64,000 bases of DNA from Madurella fahalii. Taxonomy: Eukaryota; Ascomycota; Sordariomycetes; Sordariales. Shown here one piece after another: positions 11,634 through 24,051 of the stretch. Position 1 is the stretch's first letter. Every line of letters begins with the position of its first letter. The notes under the pieces were generated by a model. The model had not been told where the DNA came from and made no database searches. It saw nothing but the letters and a program-made list of their open reading frames with translations. Position numbers and translations under genes: made by a program. The stretch lies in contig CM056876.1 of the NCBI GenBank assembly GCA_029876055.1, positions 124,001 to 188,000 on the forward strand, given 5' to 3'.

Positions 11634-12937
11634 TTAACTGTCGGCTACTGCTGTCGCAACAGCCGTGGCGGCGGCCGCGGTTTGCGCGGCCACCGTCGCC
11701 ACGGCAGGCGTTGCCGAGCTCCTAAGACCTGCCGATGCAGCGCTTTGGAACAGGCCGATGACACTCGTATAAGCTGGTTTTCTATTGAAGCTCCTGTCAA
11801 AGAGGCAGGCCTCCCCTTCCCTAGGGTACTGGCTCGGGATCCAGGAGTACTGAATCCCAGACATAGTCAGCATCATCCGTCCCAAGGTCGCTGCTCATTA
11901 TCTAATACGTACCTGATCAGTGAAGTCCCAAACCGTGATACCTACGCACTTTGGCGTCTCAAGGCACGCGCCAACGACCTCCATATAATCCTTCGCCTGC
12001 TGCTCCTTGTCAGCCTCTGTAGTGGGTAGCTTGGTATGTCGGATGTCGATCTCAGTGAAGGCAATCTCATCAACCAGCTCCGAGAAGCGCCCCATAGTCT
12101 CCTTCATCTCGCGCTTGGACGGCGACTTGCCTACGCGCGAGTGACCTTGCATGCCGACGCCGTGGATGGGTGCTCCGGCGGCCTTGACGGTCCGGAGCAT
12201 CTCGATTGTCGCGTTGATCTTGGCGTTGCAGCACCGCTCAATGTTGAAATCGTTGTAGTAGAGCTTAGCCGACGGATCGGTTTGCGCCGCGACCTTGAAT
12301 GAGTGGGTGATATAGTCTATGCCCATGGCGCGGTACACTGGGTAGCGTTAGCGTTTGTTCTGGAGGTGCCGAGGGAGAGAGTTGCGTACTGGGACTCTGG
12401 CGGTACCGGCCATCATCCTCCATGGCTTCATTAACGACATCCCAGGCAGAACATAGCCCTTTGTAATGACCTGCGACGTTTTGGATGTGAGACGTAATGA
12501 TGCGTTGCATCTGGTCCCGGCTGTAGACGCTACTGACTGGATGCAGCCAACTTGTCAGTGCCTCTAATATTCGGCGCCCGGTCTGGTTTCCGGAACGACT
12601 CACCCCAACCCGGAAGTTGGTTATGCCACACCAAAGTGTGGCACCGAAGTAACTGCCCGGACTGTTTCGCCACATTGGCAATCGCGTCACCACTGCCATA
12701 GGAGAATCGCCCCTGGCTTCCCTCAGTGTTACTCCATTTCTGACCATTTGCAGGTGTTATTGACCCAAATTCGTCCGGATCGCGAGCAATTCGCATATAA
12801 CCCTGGTTTCCGAGTGCGGGATTGTCGACGGCCGTCCCAAAGTACTGGAGGCCGGCGGCCTTAGCCCACTTGTCCAGCTGGCATGTTGCTGGCAACACAG
12901 CGGTCAAGGACAGAGCAAGTAGTAGGTGGATCTGCAT
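11634..12937 (-). CDS. Secreted GH10 endo-1,4-beta-xylanase
   Basis: Four exons, 12937-12604, 12536-12390, 12337-11913 and 11849-11634, give 373 residues. A signal peptide (MQIHLLLALSLTAVLPATC) leads straight into the GH10 barrel. Family hallmarks are HTLVWHNQLPGW, WDVVNEAM with the acid/base Glu at about 148, and AFTEIDIRH with the nucleophile Glu at about 256. GVGMQGHS, VWDFTDQYSWIP and FNRKPAYTSV follow in the usual order. The enzyme cleaves internal beta-1,4 bonds of xylan outside the cell. There is no carbohydrate-binding module. Instead the protein ends in about 40 residues rich in Ala, Thr, Ser and Val (AQTAAAATAVATAVADS). This low-complexity tail is too short and too weakly hydrophobic for a confident GPI signal. 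All three introns are canonical, with CTGAC/GCTAACG branch sites. Confidence 0.95.
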
Positions 12938-14857
12938 GGTGTGCAGGTTGGGCATACACGTACTAGCACGTTCCCGAGTTGTGTCTGCACACGGGTCCAA
13001 GCGCACGTCTTACATCCAGTTGATATCTAAAAAGCCCAAGGAGTGGGGACGTCTGATGATTTCTTTAACATCTAGAATACCCCCACAACATTTCTCCGAA
13101 GAGAGCTGAAACCCGGAACTACGGCCCCAAATGTGGTATTCCAGAGTAAGGGCAACGGCTAATTCAAGCACGAGATTCGATATGAACATTGTACAGGCTA
13201 AACTGAGACCCAACTCTGGGCAGGACCTTGGCGCTGGGCGATACAATTAACATATAACTTCGCAGGTGACCATGCGGACGGGCGGAATCCAGTAGTAGGC
13301 GTTGGCGTTGCTATGCAGCTATGCTCCCTCCCTCCCGGCCATCGAATGGCGAGGCCCTTTCAGCCTCTTACCCCTGGATTCACGGGGACGCAGATTGGGA
13401 TCTTAACCCTTGCTCCTAGGGATCCCTAACAAGTCGAGATGTCTCCACCTTGACACTGCGAGCGGACAGTGATTAGTATTATTAGTATGGTACACAAAGC
13501 ATTCCGGTGTAGCAGTCCCTTGCACACTCTTCACAGGACTAAAGGTCACTCGACGCATTATTATCACATCAAGGCACCGCTCCATGGCGTGATCCAGATA
13601 AAAGTGTTATAAATGCTAGTTTAATGGATCGCAGGACCTTGGGAGCAACACCTCCTATCGGATGATGTTAAAGCTGGTCCATGACTGCTAGCAGTGTTTC
13701 GCCCTACACTGCAGGGCCACATTTCGGCAGCCTTGGTAGAGGAATGGTGTTCCCGTACAACCTTAAGCACCTAGTATGCTTACCGCGATACGTAAAGTAG
13801 AGCGCGGGATATGTTAGAAGAGGATTCATTGCTTGATCCGGGTGCTCCGGTTGGGCACCGCAAGTGAACCTCGATTCTTCCCTTAGGAGATCATGTTTCA
13901 AGGAGCCCAGAGACTGCGTAGTACGCAGAGGATTATTTAAGGTTCCCTGTACGCCTACTAGATAAGCTGTCGGTGGCAGGTTTGGATATCCTCTTTGGTG
14001 TATGCCGCCGTGGTGCCTAGGAACAATGCCTAATTCGCGGCCCCCAAAAATGTGGTAGCGTTGCGTAACGTAAGGTATCCGTTAGATAGTGCTAACGCAC
14101 CCTCATATTTACCCAATACAATATCATAGTACGGTGATACTTATTGTGAAATACAGAGCAGTGATCCAGGATTCACTTCATAGTTATGCTTGTGTGTTGA
14201 CTTCAAAGCGGGCGCCCCGGACTTTGGTGAATAAATTTTAAACATCGTGCTGCAATGCGTGGTTGTTTCTTGTTGACAGCTTCCTCATGTCGTTTCGGAA
14301 GCAGGTAACCATTTGGTATTCGAGTGCGTAGCTGTCCCGTCATAGGCTTGACCTGTTCACGACGTTCTACAACATTGTTTGGACAGTGTCTGGTACAAAT
14401 GGCATCGGTCTAGAGCACGTAGAGATTGTTACCTAATTAACCGCAACTGTCAGAGGGCAGAAGCCAAGCAAGAGCGGGTTCCAATCTAATTGTACGTGAC
14501 GCTGGCCACATGATGTTGGTTTAGAGTAGTAGACTCACTGTATCGCCTATCATCAACAGAGGGGTGGCGAACTGGTTCTCAAATGCACCATAGTGTATAT
14601 ACCTGGCGGGCGAATCATGCAGCGGGGCAGGGGACTGCAAGTGGCTAGAGTAGTAGTGCTGGTATCCGCTGGTTACAATGGATCGTGAGCACGGCGTGAC
14701 CAATCTTTTGTAGTGTTGCGTGGTAGAGGCCTTAAGTGGACCACAGCTTGAGTTAGCACTCCTTGATAATCCCGGAAGCACCTGGATGAAGTTTGTATTT
14801 GGTTAAACCTGTGCTCAAGGCAAACCGATACATGAACCGACAGACACAGGTGCGTTG
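12938..14857. other. Intergenic region, no supported gene
   Basis: About 1.9 kb. The first few hundred bases upstream of 12938 should carry the xylanase promoter. Only short unrelated open frames are present, and no motif or splice structure that would support a gene. Confidence 0.4.
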
Positions 14858-16074
14858 TTATATCTCCAATGGAAGCTTGAACAGCCTGATGGCGTTCTCC
14901 CGCGCGACAAGCCGTTTCTGGTCCTCAGGGAGATCGACGGTAAGCCACCAGTACTGGGCCTCGGCGATGCTGTCGTAAGGGTAATCTACAGGCCAGAGTC
15001 AGCACAAGATAGTAATCCTTAGAAACTTAACCCACCTATCGAGTATAGACACCGGTCGGCGCCAATCTCGTTGATGCAGAACTTGAGCCCGGCAGTGTTG
15101 AAGTTGCCAGAAGTGGTGATGGATACGTTGTGGGTGAAATAGTAGCTGTAGTCGTGCTTGGACGGCCTGGTGGCCTTCTTCACTGGCTTATTGTACCAGT
15201 GGTCTGCCCGCCAGAGGTTGAACGGAATTCTGCCAATCCCATTGTCAGCACGAGATATCACCACCAACCCTTGGGGGGCTTACCCCTCGCCTAAATGTCC
15301 GGCCACAACTTGTACTCCAGGGAATTCGTCGAACACTCCGCTTGAACAAATAGCATATAGATGTATACTCAAATCCAAATGGAACTGCACCGCCGCCCCG
15401 AGGATATGCTTCCGATCCCCGTACTTCGTGCCAGGCTGCAGATCCTTTCCGGGAGGATACCGCGGGTGCATATACACTGGCACTCCCAGCTCCTCAATCG
15501 CCTTCCAGAACTCTCTGTATTCATCCTCGTCGTAGTACCTCCTGCTTTCGGCATCCCCTTTCCCCTCACCAACAGCCTGGTAGTCGTTCAACATGACACC
15601 AAACATACCTAGCTCCGTCACCGCCCGCTTCGCCTCGGCGACGGCGTCAGCAGCGCTGTGCATCGATACGCTGGCAAATGCACCGAACCGCGCCGGATTG
15701 AGCGCTACCTGCGCCGCGAGCCAGTCATTGGCCTCGGCGGCGAGGGCACGTGCTTTGTCGGGGTCGGCCTCGCCCTGCGCGCCTGGGGAAGTCAGACTGA
15801 GGAGCATGTACTCGACTCCGTGGGTGTCCATTTGAGCGAGGCGGTCATGGTGGATGTCAATGAGGGCTTGGGTGAGCTGGGAGTGAGCAGGTTGCACGTT
15901 TGGGCCGGGATTGCTGGATGCTTGGCCCGGGTTGAAGAGGGTTGCCGACTCGGCAATCCAAGAGAGGCCGGCAGGGTTAAGAACGGCTTCTTCGATGGCG
16001 ATGGTACCTCTAGGTGCTCTAGGTTGGGCCATGCTGTCGATCTTGTGAACTGGGGCCTTAAGTTCTGTTTCCAT
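14858..16074 (-). CDS. Amidohydrolase-family aromatic acid decarboxylase (2,3-dihydroxybenzoate decarboxylase-like)
   Basis: Three exons, 16074-15284, 15229-15036 and 14985-14858, give 370 residues. The protein follows the metal-dependent nonoxidative decarboxylases of the amidohydrolase superfamily (2,3-dihydroxybenzoate, gamma-resorcylate, 6-methylsalicylate decarboxylases). It has GTIAIEEAVLNP at the N-terminus, YMLLSLTSPGAQ, the metal-ligand motif VYMHPRYPPG, then GHLGEGIPFNLWRADHW and LYSIDYPYDSIAEAQ. The last carries the catalytic Asp. Family members remove CO2 from an ortho-hydroxy aromatic acid. In the GHLGE(H/G)IPF motif a His of several members is Gly here. The ATG at 16074 is chosen; a second Met (MAQPRAPRG) lies 14 residues in. 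It faces the aldehyde dehydrogenase gene across 1.1 kb. Confidence 0.88.
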
Positions 16075-17150
16075 CACCACAGCGGGATCTACCTGGGATA
16101 GGCCGATGCTGGATTCTGGGTTGGTTGGCCCGAGGAGGTGAGATGAGTACGGGGGAAAGGGGTTGGTAGGGGAGACGGGCCCTCTCCGGGTGCATCCGAA
16201 TCGGCTGATACCGAATTCCTGAGTTGCCGCCTATGGCTAGGCGGTTAATCAGATCCTGGACCCCGCGAAAGGGGAACAAGTCCAACTGATTTCACTAACG
16301 TCGGGATTTCTATGGGGAACGTGCGGAAGCGGTATGTTGTAAGCTGCTAAACAGTCTAACAAGTCACATAGTAGAGCAATTGAGGCCTCGACGCGCGGGC
16401 TTAGTGAACGGGTCATTTCAGACGCAGCCATCACTCCGCTCTTGATTGTCTAACTTACGGCGTTTTACTGGAAAATTACCTGTGGATATGTTCCTGCTCT
16501 CATCGATGGCATTAGAACTATGAAAGGCGACACCGATTGTGGTAGAGTCGTCGTCTACGGGGCATTAGTCGCTCGCGAGGGAATGGATGGGGGATAAGGG
16601 GCCGGGCCCGGCATGGGCGTGTTCTTCTGGAGGGTGGGGTTACGAGAAACCCCACTCTCACTTCGTCGCCCACGGATAAGGAAAACTTGTACATACGTGT
16701 AGCTAGAAGATTCTCCGTCGCCGCCACTCGTGAAGCACGGCACAGCCCTGTTGTGGGAGCACCTTGGCGTCTCCAAGACGGGTAACGCTTCCCGCCTATC
16801 GGCGGTTCCCACACATCATGTCGGCCAAGGATCCCCGCGGAATGATACACATCTGCCGGTCTACTTGGACTCATCGGCGAACAACACCCCGATGACGGTC
16901 TTAGTGTAGTAATGAACGCTGGGTTCCACTCCGGGTTTATCGGATGCGGGCGCGGGGTTCTGGTGCCCCATGCAGGTGATATCCACAAGTTGAGGGTAAA
17001 TCACATGTACTGTACCGTCTGACAGCACCAAGAGCTTACAATTTGTCGGAGCGCAACGTCGCGCTGGTTTGCACGCGGTCTCCCATTCGACGACAGAAGC
17101 TTTCGTGGCCTTTTATCATTCATCTCACCTCACAGCAAGGTACTTGCAAG
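16075..17150. promoter_or_regulatory. Divergent promoter region, decarboxylase / aldehyde dehydrogenase
   Basis: About 1.1 kb between two divergent start codons, so it may co-regulate both genes. I could not place a convincing TATA box or transcription factor site for either side. Confidence 0.4.
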
Positions 17151-18726
17151 ATGGCGCCAGACGACGCACCAATTCGGCCGCGTATGCTCATCAACGGAGA
17201 GGTAACCTTAATCCAGGACCACCTACCCCGCGATTCTTAACTTTAGACGCTGATGACTGCGCAGCTCGTTGAGGCATCCGATGGCAAGACCTTCCCACTA
17301 TACAACCCAGCAACGCGCGAGATCTCGGCCCATGGTAAGCACAACCCCCGAATTCGCACCCAATCCACTCTCTAATACTCCCTTAGTACCCGAGGCTAGT
17401 GCCGACGACACCAATGCGGCCGTTGCGGCGGCCAAGGCGGCTTTCCCAGCATGGTCGGCGATGGGCGGCGCCAACCGTAGCGGATACCTTAAGAAGTTGG
17501 CGGCGTTGATCCGCGAGAACAGAGATGAGCTGGCGCGTCTTGAGGCTATCTCGATGGGGATGCCCGTCTCGACCTACCGTTATGCACACACTGCGGCGAC
17601 GCAGTACGATTACTTTTCCGAGGCCTGGCCGTCGGTCCAAGGACAGGCTAGTGTCAACACGCCCGGTTTCATGACCATGACGCTCCGACAGCCATACGGT
17701 GTGGTAGCCGTCATCATCCCCTGGAACGCCCCGGTGCATTTTCTGGCCTCGAAGACGGCGCCCGCTCTGATTACGGGCAACACGGTGGTCCTAAAATCGA
17801 GCGAGAAGGCTCCACTCGCAGTGGCACGCATTGCAGAACTTGTAGTTGAAGCAGGCTTTCCTCCCGGTGTCTTCAACATCATCTCGGGCCACGGCGTGCC
17901 GTCCGGTCAGATCCTCTCCCGTCATATGGACGTCCGCGCCCTGAGCTTCACGGGCTCCAGCCGCACAGGCAAGCTCATCCAGGAGGAAGCGGCGCGAACC
18001 AACCTCAAAAAGGTGGTCCTTGAGCTTGGCGGCAAGTCCCCGGCCATTGTGTTTGACGATGCCGACCTCGACAAGGCCGCAACGAAGACGCAATTCAGCA
18101 TACAAGTCAACAGTGGACAGGTCTGCATGGCCAACTCGCGCATCTACGTGCAAAAGAACGTGGCGTCGCAGTTTATCGACGTCTTCAAAACCAAGTTTGC
18201 CGCGAACGCTCGGGCCGGGAACCCATTGGATAAAGAGACCAATCATGGCCCACAAGCCGACGAGGTGCAGTATCGCAATGTGTTGAAGTACATCGAGGAA
18301 GGCAAGAAGAGCGGCACGTTGGCCATGGGTGGCAGTGGCAAGCTCGAGAGCACCAATGGCTTCTTTGTCGAGCCGACCGTGTTTTTGGACCAGCCCGAGA
18401 CGGCGCGCATCACCAAAGAGGAGGTGTTTGGCCCGGTGGTCATCATTAATACTTTTGAGACCGAGGCTGAGGCAATCGCCAAAGCCAATGATACCGAATT
18501 TGGCCTGTACGCAGCCGTGTTCACGCGCGACGTCAGCCGCGCCATGCGGGTTGCGAAGGCCCTGGAGAGCGGCTACGTTGGCGTCAACTGCACCAGCCCA
18601 ATGACAGGGCACGATCTGCCGTTTGGAGGATACAAAGGGAGCGGACAGGGACGGGAGGGTTTGCTGTACAGCATGAACAACTTCTTGGAGATCAAGAGTG
18701 TCATTCTACAGATAGATGAAGATTAA
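17151..18726 (+). CDS. NAD(P)-dependent aldehyde dehydrogenase
   Basis: Three exons, 17151-17201, 17265-17334 and 17387-18726, give 486 residues, the usual size for the class. Motifs in order are IIPWNAPVHFLASKTAPAL, the cofactor-binding FTGSSRTGK, VLELGGKSP with the general-base Glu at about 253, and SGQVCMANSR with the catalytic Cys at about 287. The 34-residue spacing of Glu and Cys is canonical. EEVFGPV and LPFGGYKGSGQGREG complete the fold. It oxidises an aldehyde to an acid. The style (Y-x-x-A-x-T-A-Q-Y-D-Y-F near the N-terminus) resembles salicylaldehyde or vanillin dehydrogenase-type fungal enzymes, but that is inference. It is divergent from the decarboxylase, so the pair may act in one pathway. 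Confidence 0.93.
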
Positions 18727-19687
18727 ACTGGGCTCTCAGTTGCAATGTATTGCCCGGTGTTTGCTATTGACACTCATCTCGGTATCAGCAATTGCCATAT
18801 ATACGATACTGGCGAGGTGGAGAGGCATCATCAGCGCAGTGCGAGGTACTGAGTCAGCGATTTCATAGGATATTATCATAACCTAGGTGCTGCTACCTTA
18901 GTAGTACTAATTAAGTAAGGTATACCGTTTTTTGCCACTACACCATATATGGTCTAAGGTAGTTAAGGAATAAATAAATCTTTACCTTCAGACACTAGTA
19001 TTATTTTTATTCTTATATTGCTTTATCCTAAGTCAGATATGCCAATTCTTCTAATTACTGCTAGGTACCTTATACTGCATAGGCCAGGTGAAAAGCTTAT
19101 ATCAACAAATAATAAAAAGCAATATTGTAGACACTAATTAGCTGAAAGAAAGGAAGACTCTATATAAGGCCCTTAAGACTTCTAGCTTCGACTTCGGATT
19201 TGTCTGCCACTTCCTCCTCTTATTCAGCCTCTCTAGTCTCTAGCTCTAGTTATCGAGCTAGGGTATGTTCCATCGGCCAAGGCATCTTTGTATGGCAGGC
19301 CATGTATTCACATGTTGAGTGGCTAGGCCAATTTCTCAGGCGACATATGAGGCTGCTCTGGATGTGTTGTGCTGTCCGTTCGTCTACATCAATGATAGCA
19401 TGTCTACCTAAGGTAGGCAGCCTCAGTCTGAAGTGGTTCGCAACCCCACAATAACCCGCAATCCCCGCAATTTGACTGCAATTCGCCTCAGGACATTACC
19501 TAAGACTACCTAATTCGGCACGACTTTGGTGCCCAAGTTCTCACCACTATCTGTTCGGCATCAGAATGGCACGGATTTCCTCCAAACCTCGCTCTCCGTG
19601 ATCACAAGCCGGAATCACCAGCTCTGCTGAATTTTCGAAAACATAATCAAGAGCTATGCAATACCTCGATGAAATCCTGTTCATGAA
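18727..19687. other. AT-rich intergenic island
   Basis: From about 18,880 to 19,180 the sequence becomes clearly AT-rich and TA-dinucleotide-rich (for example ataaataaatctttacc and aataataaaaagcaatattg), unlike the flanking genes. It resembles sequence worn down by repeat-induced point mutation, although no intact repeat is visible. No gene is supported. Confidence 0.5.
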
Positions 19688-20132
19688 CCCCCGGACGACC
19701 TCGAGCAATAATCTCCATTTCGCTCTCCCACGACCCCACTCTCCTGTCGGACGAAACGGCCAGTCAAACCTCTCCCGCTCGTCCTTGTGAAATCACGCGT
19801 GTCACCTCGGCGATCAAGACCAGCAACATTAGAATGGTTCGTCTTCTCCTCAGTGATTGACTGCAAATGGTCTAATATTTCCGCAGTCGCTCGAAGACAA
19901 TATACAATCTTTACCAGATTCCGTCGACTGGTCCGGCGCGAAGAAAAGTCCATGGTTGGTTGAGGGAAGGGGCCAAAAGGTGTTTTGGAAGGATGTTGTC
20001 TGGATCAAAGTATATGACAAGGGCCAGACTCAACACAAGGAGTTCATTGAGAAGCGCAGTGGCTGGATAATTTTGTATGCAGATATCGAGGTCCTTTTCG
20101 GCGGGCAGGGTGGGCTCATCAAGGAAGTTTAG
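19688..20132 (+). pseudogene. Two-exon gene fragment, unrecognised product
   Basis: An open stretch from about 19,688 (just after a TGA) to 19,836 joins exon 2 (19,887-20,132, TAG stop) through a good 50-nt intron (GTTCGT donor, GATTGAC branch, CCGCAG acceptor). The joined protein reads CEITRVTSAIKTSNIRM then SLEDNIQSLPDSVDWSGAKK and ends ADIEVLFGGQGGLIKEV. It has the feel of true coding sequence, with Trp-rich WKDVVWIKVYDK. No start codon lies in the frame upstream, so the 5' part is missing or mutated. I do not recognise the family. It lies in the AT-rich island beside another relic, so decay is the simplest reading; a missed upstream exon is the alternative. Confidence 0.35.
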
Positions 20133-20273
20133 AACTGAGGTGTTACATTCATAGAGCTTCCTCCTCTTACTCGTGTTCGTTCATTTTCGTCCAAAGAGAG
20201 GTTGATGACCGCTCCATCCGTGGCTCAGGTTTGTTCGAATCGTTATGGTAACACATTTCGTAAGAGGATTCCC

Positions 20274-21240
20274 TTACTCAGCTTCCTCCTCGTAGGCTGG
20301 GATTGCCTTGATCGCGTTGTCTATGTCACGGCCAAACACCTCCGAGACGGCTTCCTGTCTGTAACCCTGTAAAACAAGGTCTAGGCTAGGGACGATTCGG
20401 AGACCAGAGGGAAGAATGATGTATCGATAATCATCCGTCAGCTGAATAGGGGCATCAAATAACTTCTTACGAGACGCTAAACCTTGTTGCTTGTAATCAC
20501 TAGGCTCATTATAGGCCCTAGCTTGTTATCGAAGATGAGCCGTCAAGGAAGGACATCGTAATAGCCGCAGTCTATAAAATCCCGCCATTCTGCTGAGGAT
20601 GCTTCCAAACTACTCCCATAAGAAAGGGCGGGACCAATGTCTTTGCTCTTAAGATAGAGGGCTCTACAAGATCGAAGTGACTGCTCGTTTAAGGTATCTC
20701 GGTAGGTATACTTATACTCCTTGATGACACGTCAATGCCGAGCACAGAAGCAGTCACTGGGCTACGCTCCACCGTTGTACCTGCCTCGGGTTAGAAAGAG
20801 CAAATGCATAGGGTATGAGGACACTCACGACGTCTCTTTTATGGTGCTATGCTCTCGTTATTTTCATTCACCTTACCTAACACCTCATTTAATCTCAGTA
20901 GTCTGTCGGCCGGGATCGCCGTCTGGACACGTTGTGCCATTAGTATCCGATCGGCTACCGGGAGTTTGTTAAGAGAGTTGAGCAACTATAAGGAGGCAGC
21001 CTGACCATTTAAATGAGTCGAGCTATTCGCTGCGCGCTTGGTAAGGAAGTACGCGAACCAGGCAGCACCGTCAACAGCTAGGAAAATATTATTTGTAGAT
21101 GTCTATTCCCATGCTACAACATCCCGATAAGTCTTCGCGAGTCCCCTTAGGATATTTGTGAATTCAGGGGGTTTCGCCAGCACTTTAACAAAATCTGCTG
21201 TGCCCAGCGGGGTGGGAGTGGTTGCGGGACTAGTTGTCGC
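20274..21240 (-). pseudogene. Decayed gene with in-frame stops, unrecognised product
   Basis: Reading the minus strand from 21,240 down gives 134 codons in one frame, closed by a TAA at 20,839-20,841. Only two further in-frame stops interrupt it (both TAG). Protein-like stretches include TADFVKVLAKPPEFTNILRG and LPVADRILMAQRVQTAIPAD. A second stretch in another frame (20,719-20,543) reads RALYLKSKDIGPALSYGSSL to a TGA. A third (about 20,520-20,274) reads QLTDDYRYIILPSGLRIVP to a terminal TAA. Together they look like one gene broken by nonsense and frame changes. The stops (TAA, TAG, TGA) are those made by C-to-T change in CAA, CAG and CGA, as expected from repeat-induced point mutation. The family was not identified. 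Confidence 0.45.
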
Positions 21241-21749
21241 CGGTTAACCAGCTCCTATTGGGAAGAAGCGGGTCATTGGATTATTTGGTTGTTGGATTAT
21301 AAATTGGTTATTATGCGTAGATCAGTTCGCTTTTAGCCAGGTTGATTCTATACCATGGGCCTTAGCTCACTGTATAGAGGTGGCCAGGCCCCCTCCAGTT
21401 GCCAATTGTTGACTCCAGGCTTCTTCTAAAAGCTAGAAGGTTCGTATCGTCTTCAGATATTAGTACTAGTAAGGAGTACAAGAAGACATGATTTCCGTGC
21501 TATAAAATATCGGCGAGATATTGGTGCGGTAGCCCGCTGGGACTGTTAACGGGATTGATCTAACGCTCAATAAAAAGATGCTGATGCAACTTCACTGACA
21601 GTACCACACTTGAGCGAGCCCCTGCCCTGGTGACCGTACCCCAAACCCATGTCTGTCCTCAATCTTGGTCTAATAACCCTATCAAGCTTGCATCTGCCCC
21701 TCTACTCCTAGATGTTTCATGATTCGTCACCTGTTATATGTTCGCAGGC
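21241..21749. other. Intergenic, end of the low-complexity island
   Basis: Contains no supported gene. It continues upstream of the relic on the minus strand without a clean open frame and borders the 3' end of the monooxygenase gene. Confidence 0.35.
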
Positions 21750-23178
21750 TCATACAGCTACAGGAGTCGGCCCAATCGGCCCAACTGGGAGTAGGGTGCT
21801 CGCCTTAGCGCTGTCCGGTTGCGTCACCTTCTTGAAGATCCCATCAAACGTCTCTTCGGCATGCTTCTCCGCATCGAATTTATGGATCCACTCTTCACGC
21901 GGGAACGAGATGCTCTTAGGGTCCTCGGCCACCTTGGCCCAGTCGGTTTTGTGCCACCGGTCACGTGTGGTCTCGCCTGTCTTTTGCACCGCTCGCACGC
22001 GATCGTACCTATTACCCGGGTCAGCATACCAGTATTCAATCCGACGGCAAAATCCACCCACCGGATCTCCTGGTGGGTCCGCACCGCGGCGGGTACGTTC
22101 CCTTTCCCAGCCCTCTTCAAGCACACAGCGATCGTTACGCCATCCTCCATGGCCTGCGTCGCGCCTTGGGCGCTGGTGGGCAGGAATGGATGCGCCGCGT
22201 CTCCCAGCAACAGAATCCTCGCGTGCTTGCTGACCCACGTGGGAAGCGGATCGCGGTAGACGAGCTTCCAGTCGACGAGACTGGGTGTCTTCTCGACAAT
22301 GGCACGGCAGATGGGGTCCCAGCCCTCAAGCACCTTGTAGACATCCTCGAGCTTTCCAGGGAAGGACCACGACTCGTCAATGTCGTGCTCGTCGCGGTGT
22401 GTGAGTACCCAGCAGCAGTCTTTGCCGCCCTTGATGGTGCTGAAGAGGAAGTGCACATCCGGGCCGATCCAGCCGTTGAACGTGTCGCCGTTAGCACAAA
22501 ACTCGCGTGTGCGCGGGTCTGCAATCATGTCCGTGTTAGGGAACCTGGGCTATCAGCGACACGGCTTGCAACCGACAAGGCTGGATTAACTTACCATGCC
22601 CGCCAGACGGCGTACCCACTGCTCTTCGGCTTGTCCACATAGCCCAGCACCAGCTCCCTTGCCTTGGACCTCACTCCGTCGGCGCCAATTACCAGATCGG
22701 CATACACCTTCTCACCGCTTTTCAAAACGATACCTGCCTGCTCCTCGTCCTCGAAATACTCCTCCACTAGCTGGCCTAGATGGATTGGAATGCCTAACTC
22801 GTCCCTCGCATAGTTGAACACCACCTCGTGCAGCTCTCCCCGGTGGCCGTTGAACACGGGCGCCTCAGGGTCCTGCGGGGGCGTCGGTTGGTGATAGACC
22901 ACCTCGCCCGTGTCGTACTTGTGGATGCGGAAGCCGTACTCGGACAGGTCGATGCTCAGAGCGCGCAGCCGCCGCGCGATCTCGCCGTTGTTCCAGCGGT
23001 GAAAGATTCGCCCGCCGTTGGCGCCAAATGAGATGATGTCGCCGAGCGTTTTGAGCTCAGGGAAGTTCTCGTAGATGGACACGTCGTGGCCCTGGCGGTG
23101 GCACTCGATGGCGGCAGACAAGCCGCCGAAGCCGGCGCCGACGATGACTACTTTGATGCCGGTTTTGATGGCCGACAT
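21750..23178 (-). CDS. FAD-dependent aromatic monooxygenase, salicylate hydroxylase-like
   Basis: Three exons, 23178-22595, 22544-22062 and 22008-21750, give 441 residues. The N-terminus has the dinucleotide-binding fold VVIVGAGFGGLSAAIECHRQG followed by an acidic strand end (YENFPEL). DLVIGADGVRS is the DG motif. ILLLGDAAHPFLPTSAQGA is the GD motif that binds the ribityl chain and marks group A flavoprotein hydroxylases. Both introns are canonical (GTAAGT...CCCAG and GTGGGT...AATAG). Such enzymes use NAD(P)H and O2 to hydroxylate an aromatic ring; salicylate hydroxylases also decarboxylate. The true substrate is not visible. The gene points the same way as the P450 next to it and lies in the 15-29 kb metabolic set. 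Confidence 0.92.
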
Positions 23179-24051
23179 GGTGGGGAGGCAGTAAGCACAC
23201 GCAGCTCGAACTTCAGAAGTTGTAGCAGTTCAGCACGATGACCAACAAATGTTTCACCGGTAACACAAATGTCGGTCACCGGCGGAGGGGAACCCTGTAG
23301 GTATTAATTGGCACCGCATGGCAGCGTTGCAGGTACTCCCAACTGGGGCCTTCCCTTCGGAGGGTTCTCTGGTGGTCCAAACGGCCATGACCCTGTCCAG
23401 AACTAACGTCACTGGCAGCTGCAAAACATCAGCCTATGCCGGGCCGCTGCTCATTCTTCCGTCTTTTCTCCTCATTTGCCGGATCTGATACGTCTCGGCT
23501 TGGGGGAGCAGTGCGGGGATTAACTGTCTCCCCGCACTAAACAGACTCCAAAAACCATGCTGAAGTCGGCGATGTGTCCTCGTGATGCTCGCACACGCTC
23601 GGACGCTTGCGACGGGAAGCCGTTTTCCGTCAGTTCTCCGGGTTAGGGTTATACATACGTTGTCACTTGTCAGCTGGCGTCACGTACGGTTTCCATGAAA
23701 TATCGTACGATAACAACATACCGTGTGGCTGAAGGAACGGGTATTGCTGCAGGTGGTGCATGGCCGTAGTTCTGGGCCAGGGCTGTCGCCGCTGATTAGG
23801 CCCGACGGCGCGGCGATGGCAGACACTGGGCTCGTCAAGGGCTCCACTGAACCGCGGGGCATACGATAAAAGGGAACTCGTCGGGCTACTTGGAGTTTGT
23901 GGTCAGGGTAATCTACAGTATGCATATGCAACATGAACGCGCTTATTGCGACATAATGCCATTTTTGTTAAGTTCCAGCCAAATTCGGAGACACAGCGCC
24001 GTAGTGTTTGCGCTTAGTTCCTGCTTCGATGCCCCTGAATTGGCTAACAAC
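23179..24051. other. Intergenic region between monooxygenase and P450
   Basis: 873 bases upstream of the monooxygenase start and downstream of the P450 stop, both on the minus strand. It should include the monooxygenase promoter. No other gene is seen. Confidence 0.4.
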
